Below, in pieces: positions 1-7,799 of a stretch of DNA of 31,002 nt. The first letter of the stretch is position 1; every line of letters begins with the position of its first letter. This DNA is from a virus. The position numbers and the translations under genes were made by a program. The notes below the pieces were generated by a model. The model saw only the letters and a list, made by a program, of their open reading frames with translations. It searched no databases and was not told the DNA's origin. Location of the stretch: IMG/VR virus record IMGVR_UViG_3300042197_003079, positions 1 to 31,002 of that record; one strand, written 5' to 3'.

Positions 1-426
1 TTTTCTCAGTATGATAGTTGGCGAGATGGATTTTTACGTCCAACGTTAGAGACGGCTGTAACATGGCTTAAGCCTGGTGGATATTTGTTGTGGAATATTG
101 CAGACAGTGTGTTTGGTGGAGAAATGCTTCCGTTAGAAAAAGATTCGTGTGATATCTTAAAGTCACTAGGAATGGAGTATGTAGAGACACTAAAGATGTC
201 CTTAAGCCAAATGCCTGGCGGCAATCGACTGGAAGAAACTGGAGACTATGAAGACGTGGTTGAAAATACCGTGTTTGAATCTTCCACAAAACGGATACCT
301 AAGGTAAAGGGTAAGATGAAAAATTTTTGCGAGGTTGTCAAGGAGTCTGGAAAAGGTAGAATATTCCTTAAATATGAACCGATATTTTGTTTCAGAAAGC
401 CTCTAGTTAATGAGAATGGTTCTTAA
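1..426 (+). CDS. DNA methyltransferase-like protein, C-terminal part (5' end outside window)
   Basis: The frame is open from the first base to TAA at 424-426, so only the C-terminal 141 residues are present. They read as the end of a SAM-dependent DNA methylase of the N6-adenine/N4-cytosine type. A WRDGFLRPTLE segment is followed by LKPGGYLLWNIAD, the late core strand and turn common in phage DNA methylases, and then by a C-terminal part ending in a KYEPIFCF strand. The SAM-binding and catalytic (D/N-P-P-Y/F) motifs would lie upstream and cannot be checked. An internal ATG at 85 is not needed as a start because the reading frame enters from outside. A likely role is modification of phage DNA against host restriction. 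The general methyltransferase fold is fairly sure; the DNA target is inferred. Confidence 0.6.
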   Translation, partial: FSQYDSWRDGFLRPTLETAVTWLKPGGYLLWNIADSVFGGEMLPLEKDSCDILKSLGMEYVETLKMSLSQMPGGNRLEETGDYEDVVENTVFESSTKRIPKVKGKMKNFCEVVKESGKGRIFLKYEPIFCFRKPLVNENGS

Positions 427-483
427 TTGTAATAAAATTACTCTAATAACGCTAAAATGGCAATGTTATTGTGTCGATTTTTG

Positions 484-513
484 TTGCATATGGACCCCGT
501 TTCATGAGATACT
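484..513 (+). promoter_or_regulatory. weak candidate sigma70-type promoter upstream of the VWA gene
   Basis: TTGCAT (484-489), an 18-nt spacer and GATACT (508-513) lie 25 bases before the VWA/HExxH gene at 538, in a 111-base gap with no ORF. Both hexamers deviate from consensus, so this is tentative. Confidence 0.3.
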
Positions 514-537
514 TACACAGTAATTTTCGGAGATGTT

Positions 538-3057
538 ATGACAGTTCTAGAGCAAACCGCAGGCGTTGACAAGAATATGGCTCTCAATAAGAGCCAGCTT
601 GCCAAGTTGCTTGCGACGGAAAACTTGACGGTGGTTCACAATTCATCCGCGCGCACGGCGTCGTTTGATACCGAAAAGCGTATACTCACGCTTCCCGTGT
701 GGATGAATATGACGGCTGACGTTTATGATCTTCTTACAGGTCATGAGGTCGGCCATGCGCTTTATACGGACTCTAAAGAATTGACCGAGGGACTCAAGGC
801 GCTTCACTCAAAACTCTACCCAAACGATGATTTTGAGACAAGCCGTTCTGCTCGTGTCCTTCACCAAGTTGTCAACGTGGTCGAAGATCCGCGTATTGAA
901 AAGCTGACCAAGCGTCGATATCCTGGTATCAAGGCGCCGTTTAATCGCGGCTACAAGATACTGTGGGAGCAGGGACTGTTTGGTGCTGCGGACCAAAATG
1001 TTTCGCACCTGTCGCTGACGGATCGAATCAATCTTCATTTCAAGGTCGGCACTCATATCTCGGTTCCATTTTCGGCCGAGGAGCGTGTTTTCGTTACAAT
1101 GATCGAAAACGCCGAAACGATGGATGATGTTTTTGCGATTGCGGAAGCCATTGTGCTTCATGTTCGCGAAAATCCCATGCGCGAAAAGCCGCAGCGCCCG
1201 CAGCGTTCTGTTGATCGCGGTTCATTGCCCGAAATGAATGATATGCCTCCCGATCAAGCCATGGAAGACATGGACGATATGTCGGAAGATAACGATGGCG
1301 ACGAAGGCCAGGACGGTGACACTTCCGATATGGACGACATGTTGGAAGATAACGATGGCGACGAAGGCCAGGACGGCGACACTTCCGATTCCGAAGAGAC
1401 GGAAGATGAAGGCGATGAAGGCGAAAGCGCGCCTGAGGGCGAAGGCGCTGACTCCGATCCTTGCGACGAAGGCAATGATGGCGACGAGGAGTCCGATTCG
1501 GACTCGGAATCGGATGATGACGCTGACAGCGATGATGATGATGCCGATGAAGATGAGTCCGAGTCGGAAAACGACGATCCTCGCTCTGTCAATGATGCCG
1601 GCGCCGATGATCCCGTGGAAAATCATTCTGAGTATGGCGAACTGGATGGTTTGCGTGCGCTGACCGAGTCCTCGTTTGCCGAAGGTACGGCGAACCTTGC
1701 CGATACCAATACTTTTTTCATGACCGTTACGGCTCCTGTTTTTGATATGCCTGCGCGCGTTCATGATTACAAGCGGGTACTTTTGGAAAACAAAGAATGG
1801 TTTGCACAGAATAACGGCTATCTCCTTCCTCCGCTGGCCACTGAAGTGACCAAATTCAAGACTGCCGAGCGTATGAATATCTCATATATGCTCAAGGAAT
1901 TTGAATTGCGCCGCGCCGCGCGTACTCACGCTCGAACGCTTCAGTCCAAGACTGGTCGCCTTGATACCAACAAGTTGCACTCGTACAAAATCTCGGATGA
2001 TTTGTTCCGTCGCAACACGATTGTTCAACGCGGTCAGTCTCACGGTTTGTTTTTCCTTGTAGACTTTTCAGGTTCCATGGCCTGCTGTATCGAGGACCTC
2101 ATGAAGTCCTTGACCTCGCTGACCATGTTCTGTCGCTTGTCGAACATTCCGTTTGAGGTGTACACCTTCACGGACGCATATTCTCCGTACGGCCGTAGTG
2201 GATATCAACAAACCGATGACGAACGGAACGAAAAGCATGATTTAAAGTTTAATCGTGACAAAAAGGGTCTAGTGTCTCCCACGGATGCCGTCATGTCGCA
2301 TCACTTTTTCCTACGCAATGTTCTGTCCAGCCGAATGAACGCGGCAGAATATAACGAGGCATGTGTTCTTGTTCGTGCGATGGCAAAGCAGCATAGTGGC
2401 GTTGACCGCATGGGTGGCACGCCGCTGCTTCAGGCTCTCATGGTGTCTTCCGAACTCCTTGAAAAGTTTAAAAAGAACAACGGACTGGATTCGGTGTCCT
2501 TTATTACCATGTCCGACGGTATGACGGATGGTTTTGACGGCACGAAGGACCAGCTTCTCCATGTCTACGGCGGCGGCACGCGCGCTGGATATATCACGTA
2601 CACTGACAAAGTGTCCAAGAAGTCCGTTACGACATATTCCAAGCGTGCGAACTATGACGGTGCAACCCTTCTTTGTGGCTTGGTTGTCAAGTCCATTCAG
2701 GAGCGCCACAATGCAAACACCGTTGGTTACTTCATTGCCGACAAACGGAATATTTCTCTGTCCCTGCAACAGCTTGGAATTTCGGCAGGTGAGAAACTTT
2801 TCAACCTTTGTGCCAAGTTCAAGGCGGAAGATTTTATCTCCATGAAACTTCTTGGCTTCGATGAATATTTTGTCGTGTCGAAGCGCGTGTTTAATCTGGA
2901 TGGGAGTGACATGCAAAAGTTCCGTTCGTCCACTTCCGATGCTCCGACGGCTCGTAAGGTGTTTTCGGAATACAAGAAGGCGCTCGGTAAGAATGCCGTC
3001 GGCCGTTCGCTTTTGAAGTCCTTTGTGGCGCGAATTACCGCTAGGGATGCAGCGTAA
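538..3057 (+). CDS. cobT: CobT-like VWA-domain protein with N-terminal HExxH metallopeptidase-like motif
   Basis: This 839-residue protein has three visible parts. Residues about 1-230 contain HEVGH (69-73), an HExxH zinc-metallopeptidase signature, and downstream VVNVVEDPRIEK, which could supply a further ligand. Residues about 240-357 are a very acidic Asp/Glu/Ser linker that includes a 20-residue tandem duplication. The C-terminal part is a von Willebrand A domain with a MIDAS motif DFSGS (509-513) and a later TMSDG segment. Acidic linker plus VWA is the layout of CobT, the cobaltochelatase subunit partnered with the AAA+ protein CobS, and a CobS-like ATPase follows. No CobN-like chelatase is seen here, so a MoxR/VWA chaperone or protease role is at least as likely as cobalamin synthesis. 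The start ATG follows a cggag Shine-Dalgarno. Codon use is GC-richer than in the glycan genes. Confidence 0.75.
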   Translation: MTVLEQTAGVDKNMALNKSQLAKLLATENLTVVHNSSARTASFDTEKRILTLPVWMNMTADVYDLLTGHEVGHALYTDSKELTEGLKALHSKLYPNDDFETSRSARVLHQVVNVVEDPRIEKLTKRRYPGIKAPFNRGYKILWEQGLFGAADQNVSHLSLTDRINLHFKVGTHISVPFSAEERVFVTMIENAETMDDVFAIAEAIVLHVRENPMREKPQRPQRSVDRGSLPEMNDMPPDQAMEDMDDMSEDNDGDEGQDGDTSDMDDMLEDNDGDEGQDGDTSDSEETEDEGDEGESAPEGEGADSDPCDEGNDGDEESDSDSESDDDADSDDDDADEDESESENDDPRSVNDAGADDPVENHSEYGELDGLRALTESSFAEGTANLADTNTFFMTVTAPVFDMPARVHDYKRVLLENKEWFAQNNGYLLPPLATEVTKFKTAERMNISYMLKEFELRRAARTHARTLQSKTGRLDTNKLHSYKISDDLFRRNTIVQRGQSHGLFFLVDFSGSMACCIEDLMKSLTSLTMFCRLSNIPFEVYTFTDAYSPYGRSGYQQTDDERNEKHDLKFNRDKKGLVSPTDAVMSHHFFLRNVLSSRMNAAEYNEACVLVRAMAKQHSGVDRMGGTPLLQALMVSSELLEKFKKNNGLDSVSFITMSDGMTDGFDGTKDQLLHVYGGGTRAGYITYTDKVSKKSVTTYSKRANYDGATLLCGLVVKSIQERHNANTVGYFIADKRNISLSLQQLGISAGEKLFNLCAKFKAEDFISMKLLGFDEYFVVSKRVFNLDGSDMQKFRSSTSDAPTARKVFSEYKKALGKNAVGRSLLKSFVARITARDAA
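1267..1386 (+). repeat. 60-nt in-frame tandem duplication in the acidic linker
   Basis: Two adjacent 60-base units (1267-1326 and 1327-1386) are nearly identical. Each encodes a 20-residue acidic block of the form DMDDM-x-EDNDGDEGQDGDTS. The few differences include a Ser/Leu change and synonymous third-position changes, so the duplication is recent but not brand new. It lengthens the linker without a frame change. Confidence 0.9.
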
Positions 3058-3118
3058 TATTATTACCCAAATTAATCAAAAAAAGCAATAAAAAAAGTGG
3101 TTAATTTGTGGATTTTAG

Positions 3119-3148
3119 TTGACGGCAAGAGTTTTTCCGTGCTATTAT
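3119..3148 (+). promoter_or_regulatory. sigma70-type promoter for the CobS-like gene
   Basis: TTGACG (3119-3124), an 18-nt spacer and TATTAT (3143-3148) lie in the 117-base gap between the CobT-like and CobS-like genes. The ATPase can therefore be transcribed separately from its partner. Confidence 0.6.
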
Positions 3149-3192
3149 ATTGCATAATTTGATTCGGACAAATCATGATGAGGAGTGTTAAT

Positions 3193-4779
3193 TTGTCAAA
3201 GTCCCGTACCACAAATGCGGAAATGTCCGCGTTTATCCAAGCCGCCCAGTCTCTGTTTGGCGACACGGTAAATAATATTCGTCGCGAGGATATCAAGACG
3301 GTTGTCGAGTCGGTTCCTGGCATGAAATATCCCTGGTGGCTTGAAAAGAATGCCGAGTTTCGTGCTGGTCGCGGAATGTATTCACTCGCGAAGGTTCAGG
3401 CATATGGCATCGGTGGCGCCGCTACATATACATTGACGGCGCCTGCCGCACCAAAGAAGGTTGCTTCTACCATGCCCAAAATCCGCAAGGCTTCGGTCTT
3501 CAAGCCTTCAGTCCCTGCTCCTGCACCAACGGTCGAAACATCGGCCGCTCAGATGCCGGTGCTGTCCATGTCGGATTCGGATAGCATTGCATCGGAAGCC
3601 GAACGGTTTGAACACGCATCGTTGGTGCCTGCGCCGGCGCAAGGCTATGTTCCGTTTGGTCACTTTAATACGGTTCAGTCAATTATCGCGTCTGGCGTTT
3701 TCTACCCCGCATTTGTCACTGGTCTTTCTGGCAACGGCAAGACGATGATGATTGAACAGGTGTGTGCCAATCTTGGCCGCGAGTTTATTCGCGTCAACGT
3801 TACGGCAGAAACCGATGAGGATGATTTGATCGGCGGGTTTCGTTTGCAGGATGGCAAGACCGTGTGGCAGAACGGTCCGGTGATCGTCGCCATGGAGCGC
3901 GGCGCCATCCTGCTCCTTGATGAGGTCGACCTTGGTACCAACAAGCTAATGTGCCTTCAGCCCGTTCTGGAAGGCAAGCCTGTGTATCTCAAAAAGATCA
4001 ACAAGGTTGTTGCGCCGGCGCGCGGTTTTAACGTTCTTGCGACCGCAAATACAAAAGGTCAGGGTTCGTTTGATGGAAAGTTTATTGGCACTAATGTGCT
4101 GAACGAAGCCTTCCTTGAGCGTTTCCCCGTGACGTTTGAGCAAGAATATCCCGCAATCAAGACCGAGGTTCGCATTCTTGAAAGCGCCCTTTCTTTTGAT
4201 CTTGCAGAACGCGGCATTACTCTTGATCCGTTTCATGCGAGTAAAGCAGAAGAGTTTATAACCAAGTTGGTTGGCTGGGCCGATGGCATCCGCAAGCTGT
4301 ATGCCGAGGGTGGCATCACGGAGATTATTTCGACTCGCCGTCTTGTCCACATTGTCAAGGCTTTTGTAATCTTTAATTTTAATCGCCGCATGGCAATTGA
4401 ATTGTGTCTGAACCGTTTTGATACGGATACCAAGATCCAGTTTGTTGATCTTTATTCCAAGATTGACACTGAACTGGATGGTATCGCTTCCCCGCAGCCG
4501 TCTGTTTCCTCCTCAACAACCGAAGAGCGGGTGGAAACAGCTAGTTCGCCTTCAAACGAGACCATCTCGTCTGTTGCGCCAACAGCCAGCACGCAGCCCG
4601 TTCCGGCTGCGGGGAACGTGACGCCCGACACCACTTCTTACACGGAAGCGGTTACGCGCTTTGCGGATGCTATCGCTTCTCACTCCGCTTCGGCTCCGGC
4701 GACCGATTCCAAGTCTGAGGTTTTGGAAGAACTAAAGAAGCTGATTGGAGCCAATCTTGGTGCGATGACGACGCGATAA
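3193..4779 (+). CDS. cobS: CobS/MoxR-like AAA+ ATPase
   Basis: This is an AAA+ ATPase of the MoxR/CobS group. Numbered from TTG 3193 (528 residues), Walker A GLSGNGKT is at 177-184 and Walker B LLLDEVD places its Asp at about 243. They are joined by the family stretch with ETDEDDLIGG and followed by a sensor-like LATANT and an ERFPVTFE segment. The N-terminal 150 residues carry a CobS-like helical region and a Pro/Ala-rich linker; the C-terminus is a Ser/Thr/Pro-rich tail. An ATG at 3175 lies in frame, but the Shine-Dalgarno AGGAG is at 3181-3185, downstream of it, so TTG 3193 (spacing 7) is the preferred start. Such ATPases act on a VWA partner, here the preceding gene. cobS is widespread in T4-like marine phages; its substrate is unproven. 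Confidence 0.85.
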   Translation: MSKSRTTNAEMSAFIQAAQSLFGDTVNNIRREDIKTVVESVPGMKYPWWLEKNAEFRAGRGMYSLAKVQAYGIGGAATYTLTAPAAPKKVASTMPKIRKASVFKPSVPAPAPTVETSAAQMPVLSMSDSDSIASEAERFEHASLVPAPAQGYVPFGHFNTVQSIIASGVFYPAFVTGLSGNGKTMMIEQVCANLGREFIRVNVTAETDEDDLIGGFRLQDGKTVWQNGPVIVAMERGAILLLDEVDLGTNKLMCLQPVLEGKPVYLKKINKVVAPARGFNVLATANTKGQGSFDGKFIGTNVLNEAFLERFPVTFEQEYPAIKTEVRILESALSFDLAERGITLDPFHASKAEEFITKLVGWADGIRKLYAEGGITEIISTRRLVHIVKAFVIFNFNRRMAIELCLNRFDTDTKIQFVDLYSKIDTELDGIASPQPSVSSSTTEERVETASSPSNETISSVAPTASTQPVPAAGNVTPDTTSYTEAVTRFADAIASHSASAPATDSKSEVLEELKKLIGANLGAMTTR

Positions 4780-4804
4780 CGAATAAAAAAAGAATATACT
4801 GGTT

Positions 4805-4840
4805 TCTCCAGAGAAATGTGACCTTTCTCTGGAGATTTTT
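4805..4840 (+). terminator. Rho-independent terminator after the CobS-like gene
   Basis: A perfect 12-bp stem (4805-4816 with 4824-4835), a 7-nt loop and TTTTT (4836-4840) lie 25 bases after the stop codon. It closes the CobS-like transcription unit. Confidence 0.9.
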
Positions 4841-4879
4841 GTAAACTGAAGGTCATGGTATAAAAGGAGTAAATATAAT

Positions 4880-5149
4880 ATGGCAAAGACTAATGCACGT
4901 TCTCGAATGATGAACTACCTTCTTACAGGTTATGATATTACTGTAAGCCAGGCTCGTTCGCGCTTTGGTATTGAAAATGTAGCCGCTCGTATTCACGAAC
5001 TTCGTGAAGAGGGTTGGCCCATTTACACCAATGCCAAGAAGATCAATGGTCGCCAGACTTTTGTTTATCGTCTTGGTCGTTTTCCGCGCAAGGCGACCAC
5101 CGCCCGCTCTCGTCGCCAGGCTCTTGTTCGCGCCGTAACTGGTGCGTAA
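4880..5149 (+). CDS. small helix-turn-helix protein
   Basis: An 89-residue basic protein. Residues about 12-50 (LLTG..ITVSQARSRFGIENVAARIHELREEGWPI) fit the winged-helix/HTH family found as short proteins in many phages (HTH_39 type). A beta-wing-like segment with GRQTFVYRLG follows, then an Arg-rich tail (RKATTARSRRQ) that could contact nucleic acid. It has a good Shine-Dalgarno (aaaggag) and lies between terminators at 4805-4840 and 5180-5216, so it is a single-gene unit. Its basic charge and isolated transcription suggest a DNA-binding regulator; the target is unknown. Confidence 0.75.
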   Translation: MAKTNARSRMMNYLLTGYDITVSQARSRFGIENVAARIHELREEGWPIYTNAKKINGRQTFVYRLGRFPRKATTARSRRQALVRAVTGA

Positions 5150-5179
5150 AAATAATAATAAAATAGACAGAGCCTAAAC

Positions 5180-5217
5180 AGGCAGGCGCGCATAAATAAA
5201 ATGCGCCCTGCCTTTTC
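5180..5217 (+). terminator. Rho-independent terminator after the HTH gene
   Basis: A 13-bp GC-rich stem (5180-5193 with 5201-5213, one bulged C on the left arm) and a 7-nt AT loop are followed by a short T run. It lies 30 bases after the HTH stop codon. Confidence 0.85.
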
Positions 5218-5279
5218 TTGTATCAGGGCAGCTTCTATTCCCAACAAAAAATCTTATAAAATTATGGAGTGACAAAATA

Positions 5280-6074
5280 ATGGAAATTACCGTAAAAGTA
5301 GAGGACCTGAGAAAGAAAAAACTTTTCGTGGCGACACCCATGTATGGTGGCCAGTGTCATGGTCTTTATATGAAGCCATGTCTCGATCTTCAAGGACTCT
5401 GTATGCAATATGGAATTGAGGTTCGCTTTTCTTTTTTGTTTAATGAATCTCTAATTACTCGCGCGCGAAACTATTTGGCGGACGAGTTTCTTCGTTCTGG
5501 CTACACGCATCTTCTTTTTTTGGATTCCGATATTCAATTTAATCCAGAAGACATTCTTACACTTCTTGCGCTCGACAAGGATATTATTGGTGGACCATAT
5601 CCAAAAAAGTCGATCAATTGGCACAATGTTGCAGAAGCAGCACGTCGTAATCCATCGATGGAGCCAGGAGAACTGGAACATCTGACGGGACATTTTGTGT
5701 TTAATCCCGTTCCTGGTACCACACAGTTCAAGATCACAGAGCCTCTCGAAGTTTTGGAAATCGGCACTGGTTTCATGATGATTAAGCGTGAGGTATTTGA
5801 AAAGTTTGAAAAAGAATATCCGCAACTAAAGTATCGTCCCGATCACATTGGACAGGCAAACTTTGATGGATCGCGTTATATTCACGCATTCTTTGATACG
5901 GTAATTGATGCTGCATCAGAGCGATATCTGTCCGAAGATTATATGTTTTGTCAATGGGCGCGTAAAATTGGAGTGCAAATTTGGTTGTGTCCATGGATGA
6001 AAACTACTCACATTGGTACATATGGATTTGCAGGTAATATGCCTATTACAAGCCAGTACACGGGCAGACTATAA
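5280..6074 (+). CDS. GT-A fold glycosyltransferase
   Basis: A 264-residue protein with the layout of phage GT-A (family 2-like) glycosyltransferases. The N-terminal strand KLFVATPMYGG is followed by a helix with the SLITRARNYLADEFLRSGYTH pattern, then LLFLDSDIQF, whose DSD (82-84) is the DxD metal/nucleotide-sugar site. IIGGPYPKK and IGTGFMMIKREVFE are the usual acceptor-side segments, and SEDYMFCQWARK is close to the (E/D)DxxFCxxW motif of this group. It is expected to be cytosolic, since no signal peptide or membrane helix is seen. It lies 21 bases upstream of dNMP kinase in the same orientation and outside the main glycan cassette. Donor and acceptor cannot be told. Confidence 0.8.
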   Translation: MEITVKVEDLRKKKLFVATPMYGGQCHGLYMKPCLDLQGLCMQYGIEVRFSFLFNESLITRARNYLADEFLRSGYTHLLFLDSDIQFNPEDILTLLALDKDIIGGPYPKKSINWHNVAEAARRNPSMEPGELEHLTGHFVFNPVPGTTQFKITEPLEVLEIGTGFMMIKREVFEKFEKEYPQLKYRPDHIGQANFDGSRYIHAFFDTVIDAASERYLSEDYMFCQWARKIGVQIWLCPWMKTTHIGTYGFAGNMPITSQYTGRL

Positions 6075-6095
6075 AAAACACAAGAGTATTTTGTA

Positions 6096-6749
6096 ATGAA
6101 AAAAATAATGATTGGATTGTTGGGTCTAATGGGATCTGGCAAGGGAGCCGCGTCGGAATATCTTATTAAACATAAAGGTTTTTCAAAGCTGTCCTTTGCC
6201 GATCCTGTTAAAGATGCTGCCGCGGCGATCTTTGGCTGGGATCGCGATCTTCTTCAAGGAGATACACAAGAATCTCGCGAATGGAGAGAAAGACCAGACA
6301 AGTTTTGGAGTGACGTTTTTGGCGAACCTTTAACTCCTCGTCATGCTCTTCAGCAGATTGGAACTGAAGTGGGCAGAGAATACTTTCATCCAGACATTTG
6401 GTTGGAATCTCTACGAAAACGTTATGATGCTCTAGAAGGAACTTCCGTGTCAGCGGTCATTGATGACTGTCGTTTTCCAAATGAAATCGACTTTATTCAT
6501 TCAAGTAACATTGGCGGAAAATTAATTGTAATTGAGCGCGGAGATCGTCCAGATTGGTGGGATATAGCATATCAGCAAAACAATGGAATTAAGGACGGCC
6601 CTCGAATGGAAATAAAACACAAATCGATTCATTATTCTGAATGGGCATGGATATCGAAGAACACAATGGACAACGCCCACATTATTCGGAATGATGGTTC
6701 TTTAGAGGAACTACAAGAAAAACTCGATAAGATCCTCTTGACATTTTAA
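6096..6749 (+). CDS. 1: deoxynucleoside monophosphate kinase (T4 gp1-like)
   Basis: A 217-residue P-loop kinase that would phosphorylate dNMPs to dNDPs for phage DNA synthesis. GLMGSGKG (10-17) is the P-loop, with Gly where Ser/Thr usually follows the Lys, as occurs in this family. The helical lid region contains WRERPDKFW and LTPRHALQQIGTEVGREYFHPDIW, a strong signature of phage dNMP kinases. VIDDCRFPNEIDFI is the base-binding DxRFxNE motif. The promoter for the clamp gene overlaps its 3' end, and the replication genes follow immediately. Confidence 0.85.
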   Translation: MKKIMIGLLGLMGSGKGAASEYLIKHKGFSKLSFADPVKDAAAAIFGWDRDLLQGDTQESREWRERPDKFWSDVFGEPLTPRHALQQIGTEVGREYFHPDIWLESLRKRYDALEGTSVSAVIDDCRFPNEIDFIHSSNIGGKLIVIERGDRPDWWDIAYQQNNGIKDGPRMEIKHKSIHYSEWAWISKNTMDNAHIIRNDGSLEELQEKLDKILLTF

Positions 6750-6766
6750 CAAAAAACTATTATACT
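6738..6766 (+). promoter_or_regulatory. near-perfect sigma70 promoter for the clamp/replication operon
   Basis: TTGACA (6738-6743), a 17-nt spacer and TATACT (6761-6766). The -35 box lies inside the 3' end of the dNMP kinase gene. It should drive the sliding clamp gene and probably the coupled genes through RegA. Confidence 0.85.
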
Positions 6767-6805
6767 GTTGTTTCTTATACTACATGATGATGGAGAATAT
6801 GAAAA

Positions 6806-7507
6806 ATGAAGCTATCCGATACTACTCGTATCATTCTTAAGAATTTTACTGGCATCAACGAAGGTCTTGTTTTTGCACCAGGAAAAGTTCAAAAGACAAT
6901 TGATACAAACATGACGATCATGGCAACGGCAACACTTGAAGAAAGCTTTCCAGTCAAGGCGCCAATCGTTGAACTTGCCAAGTTATTGCAAAATATCGAC
7001 GCATTTGATAGTCACAACATTTCATTTCAAAAAAACAAGATTGAAATTACGGACGACTCAAAGTCGCGATACTATTCCTGTGCGTATGGATCGGAGAAAG
7101 TAATCAAGTCTCCTCCAGATAAAACTCTGCCGCTTGAAAACGCAACAAATGAAATCGAATTATCAAAAGAGCAATTTGCGTCTCTAATCAAGTTTGCGTC
7201 GATCAACAATCTTCCGTATATTTCTTTTGTTGGAGAAAAAGACGGAAATGTATATGCAATGGCATGGGATCCAACAACCGCCTCAAGTAGCGGCAGCAAC
7301 AAAACCGAGAATGACGAGTACTCCAAGTTTAAGTTGACCCTTGCAAAGGGAGACTTTGCGCAGCCATGGCGCGAATCTTTCAAGGCAGAAAGACTGCTAA
7401 AAATTCTGTCGTCTGACTATGCGATCAAGTTTGTTCCTGGACATTTTGGATTGTTTACAAGTAAACTAAACGTGGCATACACAATTGCATCGGAGAAAAA
7501 CGTATGA
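6806..7507 (+). CDS. 45: DNA polymerase sliding clamp (gp45)
   Basis: A 233-residue processivity clamp, trimeric in T4, that tethers gp43 to DNA and in T4 also activates late transcription. Length and opening pattern (LSDTTRIILKNFTGINEGL followed by VKAPIVELAKLLQNIDAF) match gp45 of T4 relatives. It starts the block 45-(small gene)-44-(insert)-62-regA and sits behind a strong promoter. ATG 6806 is preceded by a GGAG 10 bases upstream. An ATG at 6799 is in another frame and closes quickly. Its TGA overlaps the next ATG (ATGA). Confidence 0.92.
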   Translation: MKLSDTTRIILKNFTGINEGLVFAPGKVQKTIDTNMTIMATATLEESFPVKAPIVELAKLLQNIDAFDSHNISFQKNKIEITDDSKSRYYSCAYGSEKVIKSPPDKTLPLENATNEIELSKEQFASLIKFASINNLPYISFVGEKDGNVYAMAWDPTTASSSGSNKTENDEYSKFKLTLAKGDFAQPWRESFKAERLLKILSSDYAIKFVPGHFGLFTSKLNVAYTIASEKNV

Positions 7508-7794
7508 GTAATGTAGGACATAATCAGCCTCAATTTTCAATAAACTCTTTATCGCCAGAAGACAGAAAAAAGATCAAGACGGCGATTTCCGTCATGACGG
7601 ATTCCCTCACTCGAATGGATGCTGAACGCGATCTTATTAAAGCAGAAGCCGAAGCGCTCTATGCGACTCTTGGTATGCCTGCAAAAATGTCAAAGAAACT
7701 CGCGCGCACGAAGCACAAAGCATCGTTTGATAATGAGACGGAAGAGTTTCGTCTTTTTGAGGCATTGTTTGAAACCGTTGTTGTGGATCAGTAA
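7504..7794 (+). CDS. small helical protein, possible DsbA/GapR-like dsDNA-binding protein
   Basis: A 96-residue protein translationally coupled to the clamp by an ATGA overlap and ending 5 bases before gp44. It is predicted to be almost all helix: a long amphipathic helix with SLTRMDAERDLIKAEAEALYATLG, a basic hinge GMPAKMSKKLARTKHK and an acidic C-terminal helix ETEEFRLFEALFE. From memory this layout (coiled coil, Gly hinge, basic helix, acidic tail) resembles T4 DsbA and the alphaproteobacterial GapR/DUF2312 family of dsDNA-binding proteins, but I see no diagnostic residue. The location between clamp and clamp loader fits a replication or late-transcription accessory role. Function is inferred and uncertain. 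Confidence 0.5.
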   Translation: MSNVGHNQPQFSINSLSPEDRKKIKTAISVMTDSLTRMDAERDLIKAEAEALYATLGMPAKMSKKLARTKHKASFDNETEEFRLFEALFETVVVDQ

Positions 7795-7799
7795 CACAT

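Noticed and set aside
1222-1764. Long minus-strand ORF of 180 codons opposite the VWA gene
   Set aside because: It mirrors the acidic Asp/Glu repeat, giving an Ile/Ala/Arg-rich artefact with no Shine-Dalgarno; the plus-strand gene explains the region.
538-4779. Complete cobaltochelatase for cobalamin synthesis
   Set aside because: Only CobS- and CobT-like proteins are present, with no CobN in the window, and the HExxH motif suggests another role.
4859-4866. T4 late promoter before the HTH gene (TATAAAAG)
   Set aside because: It differs from TATAAATA at two positions, so it is not called as a feature.
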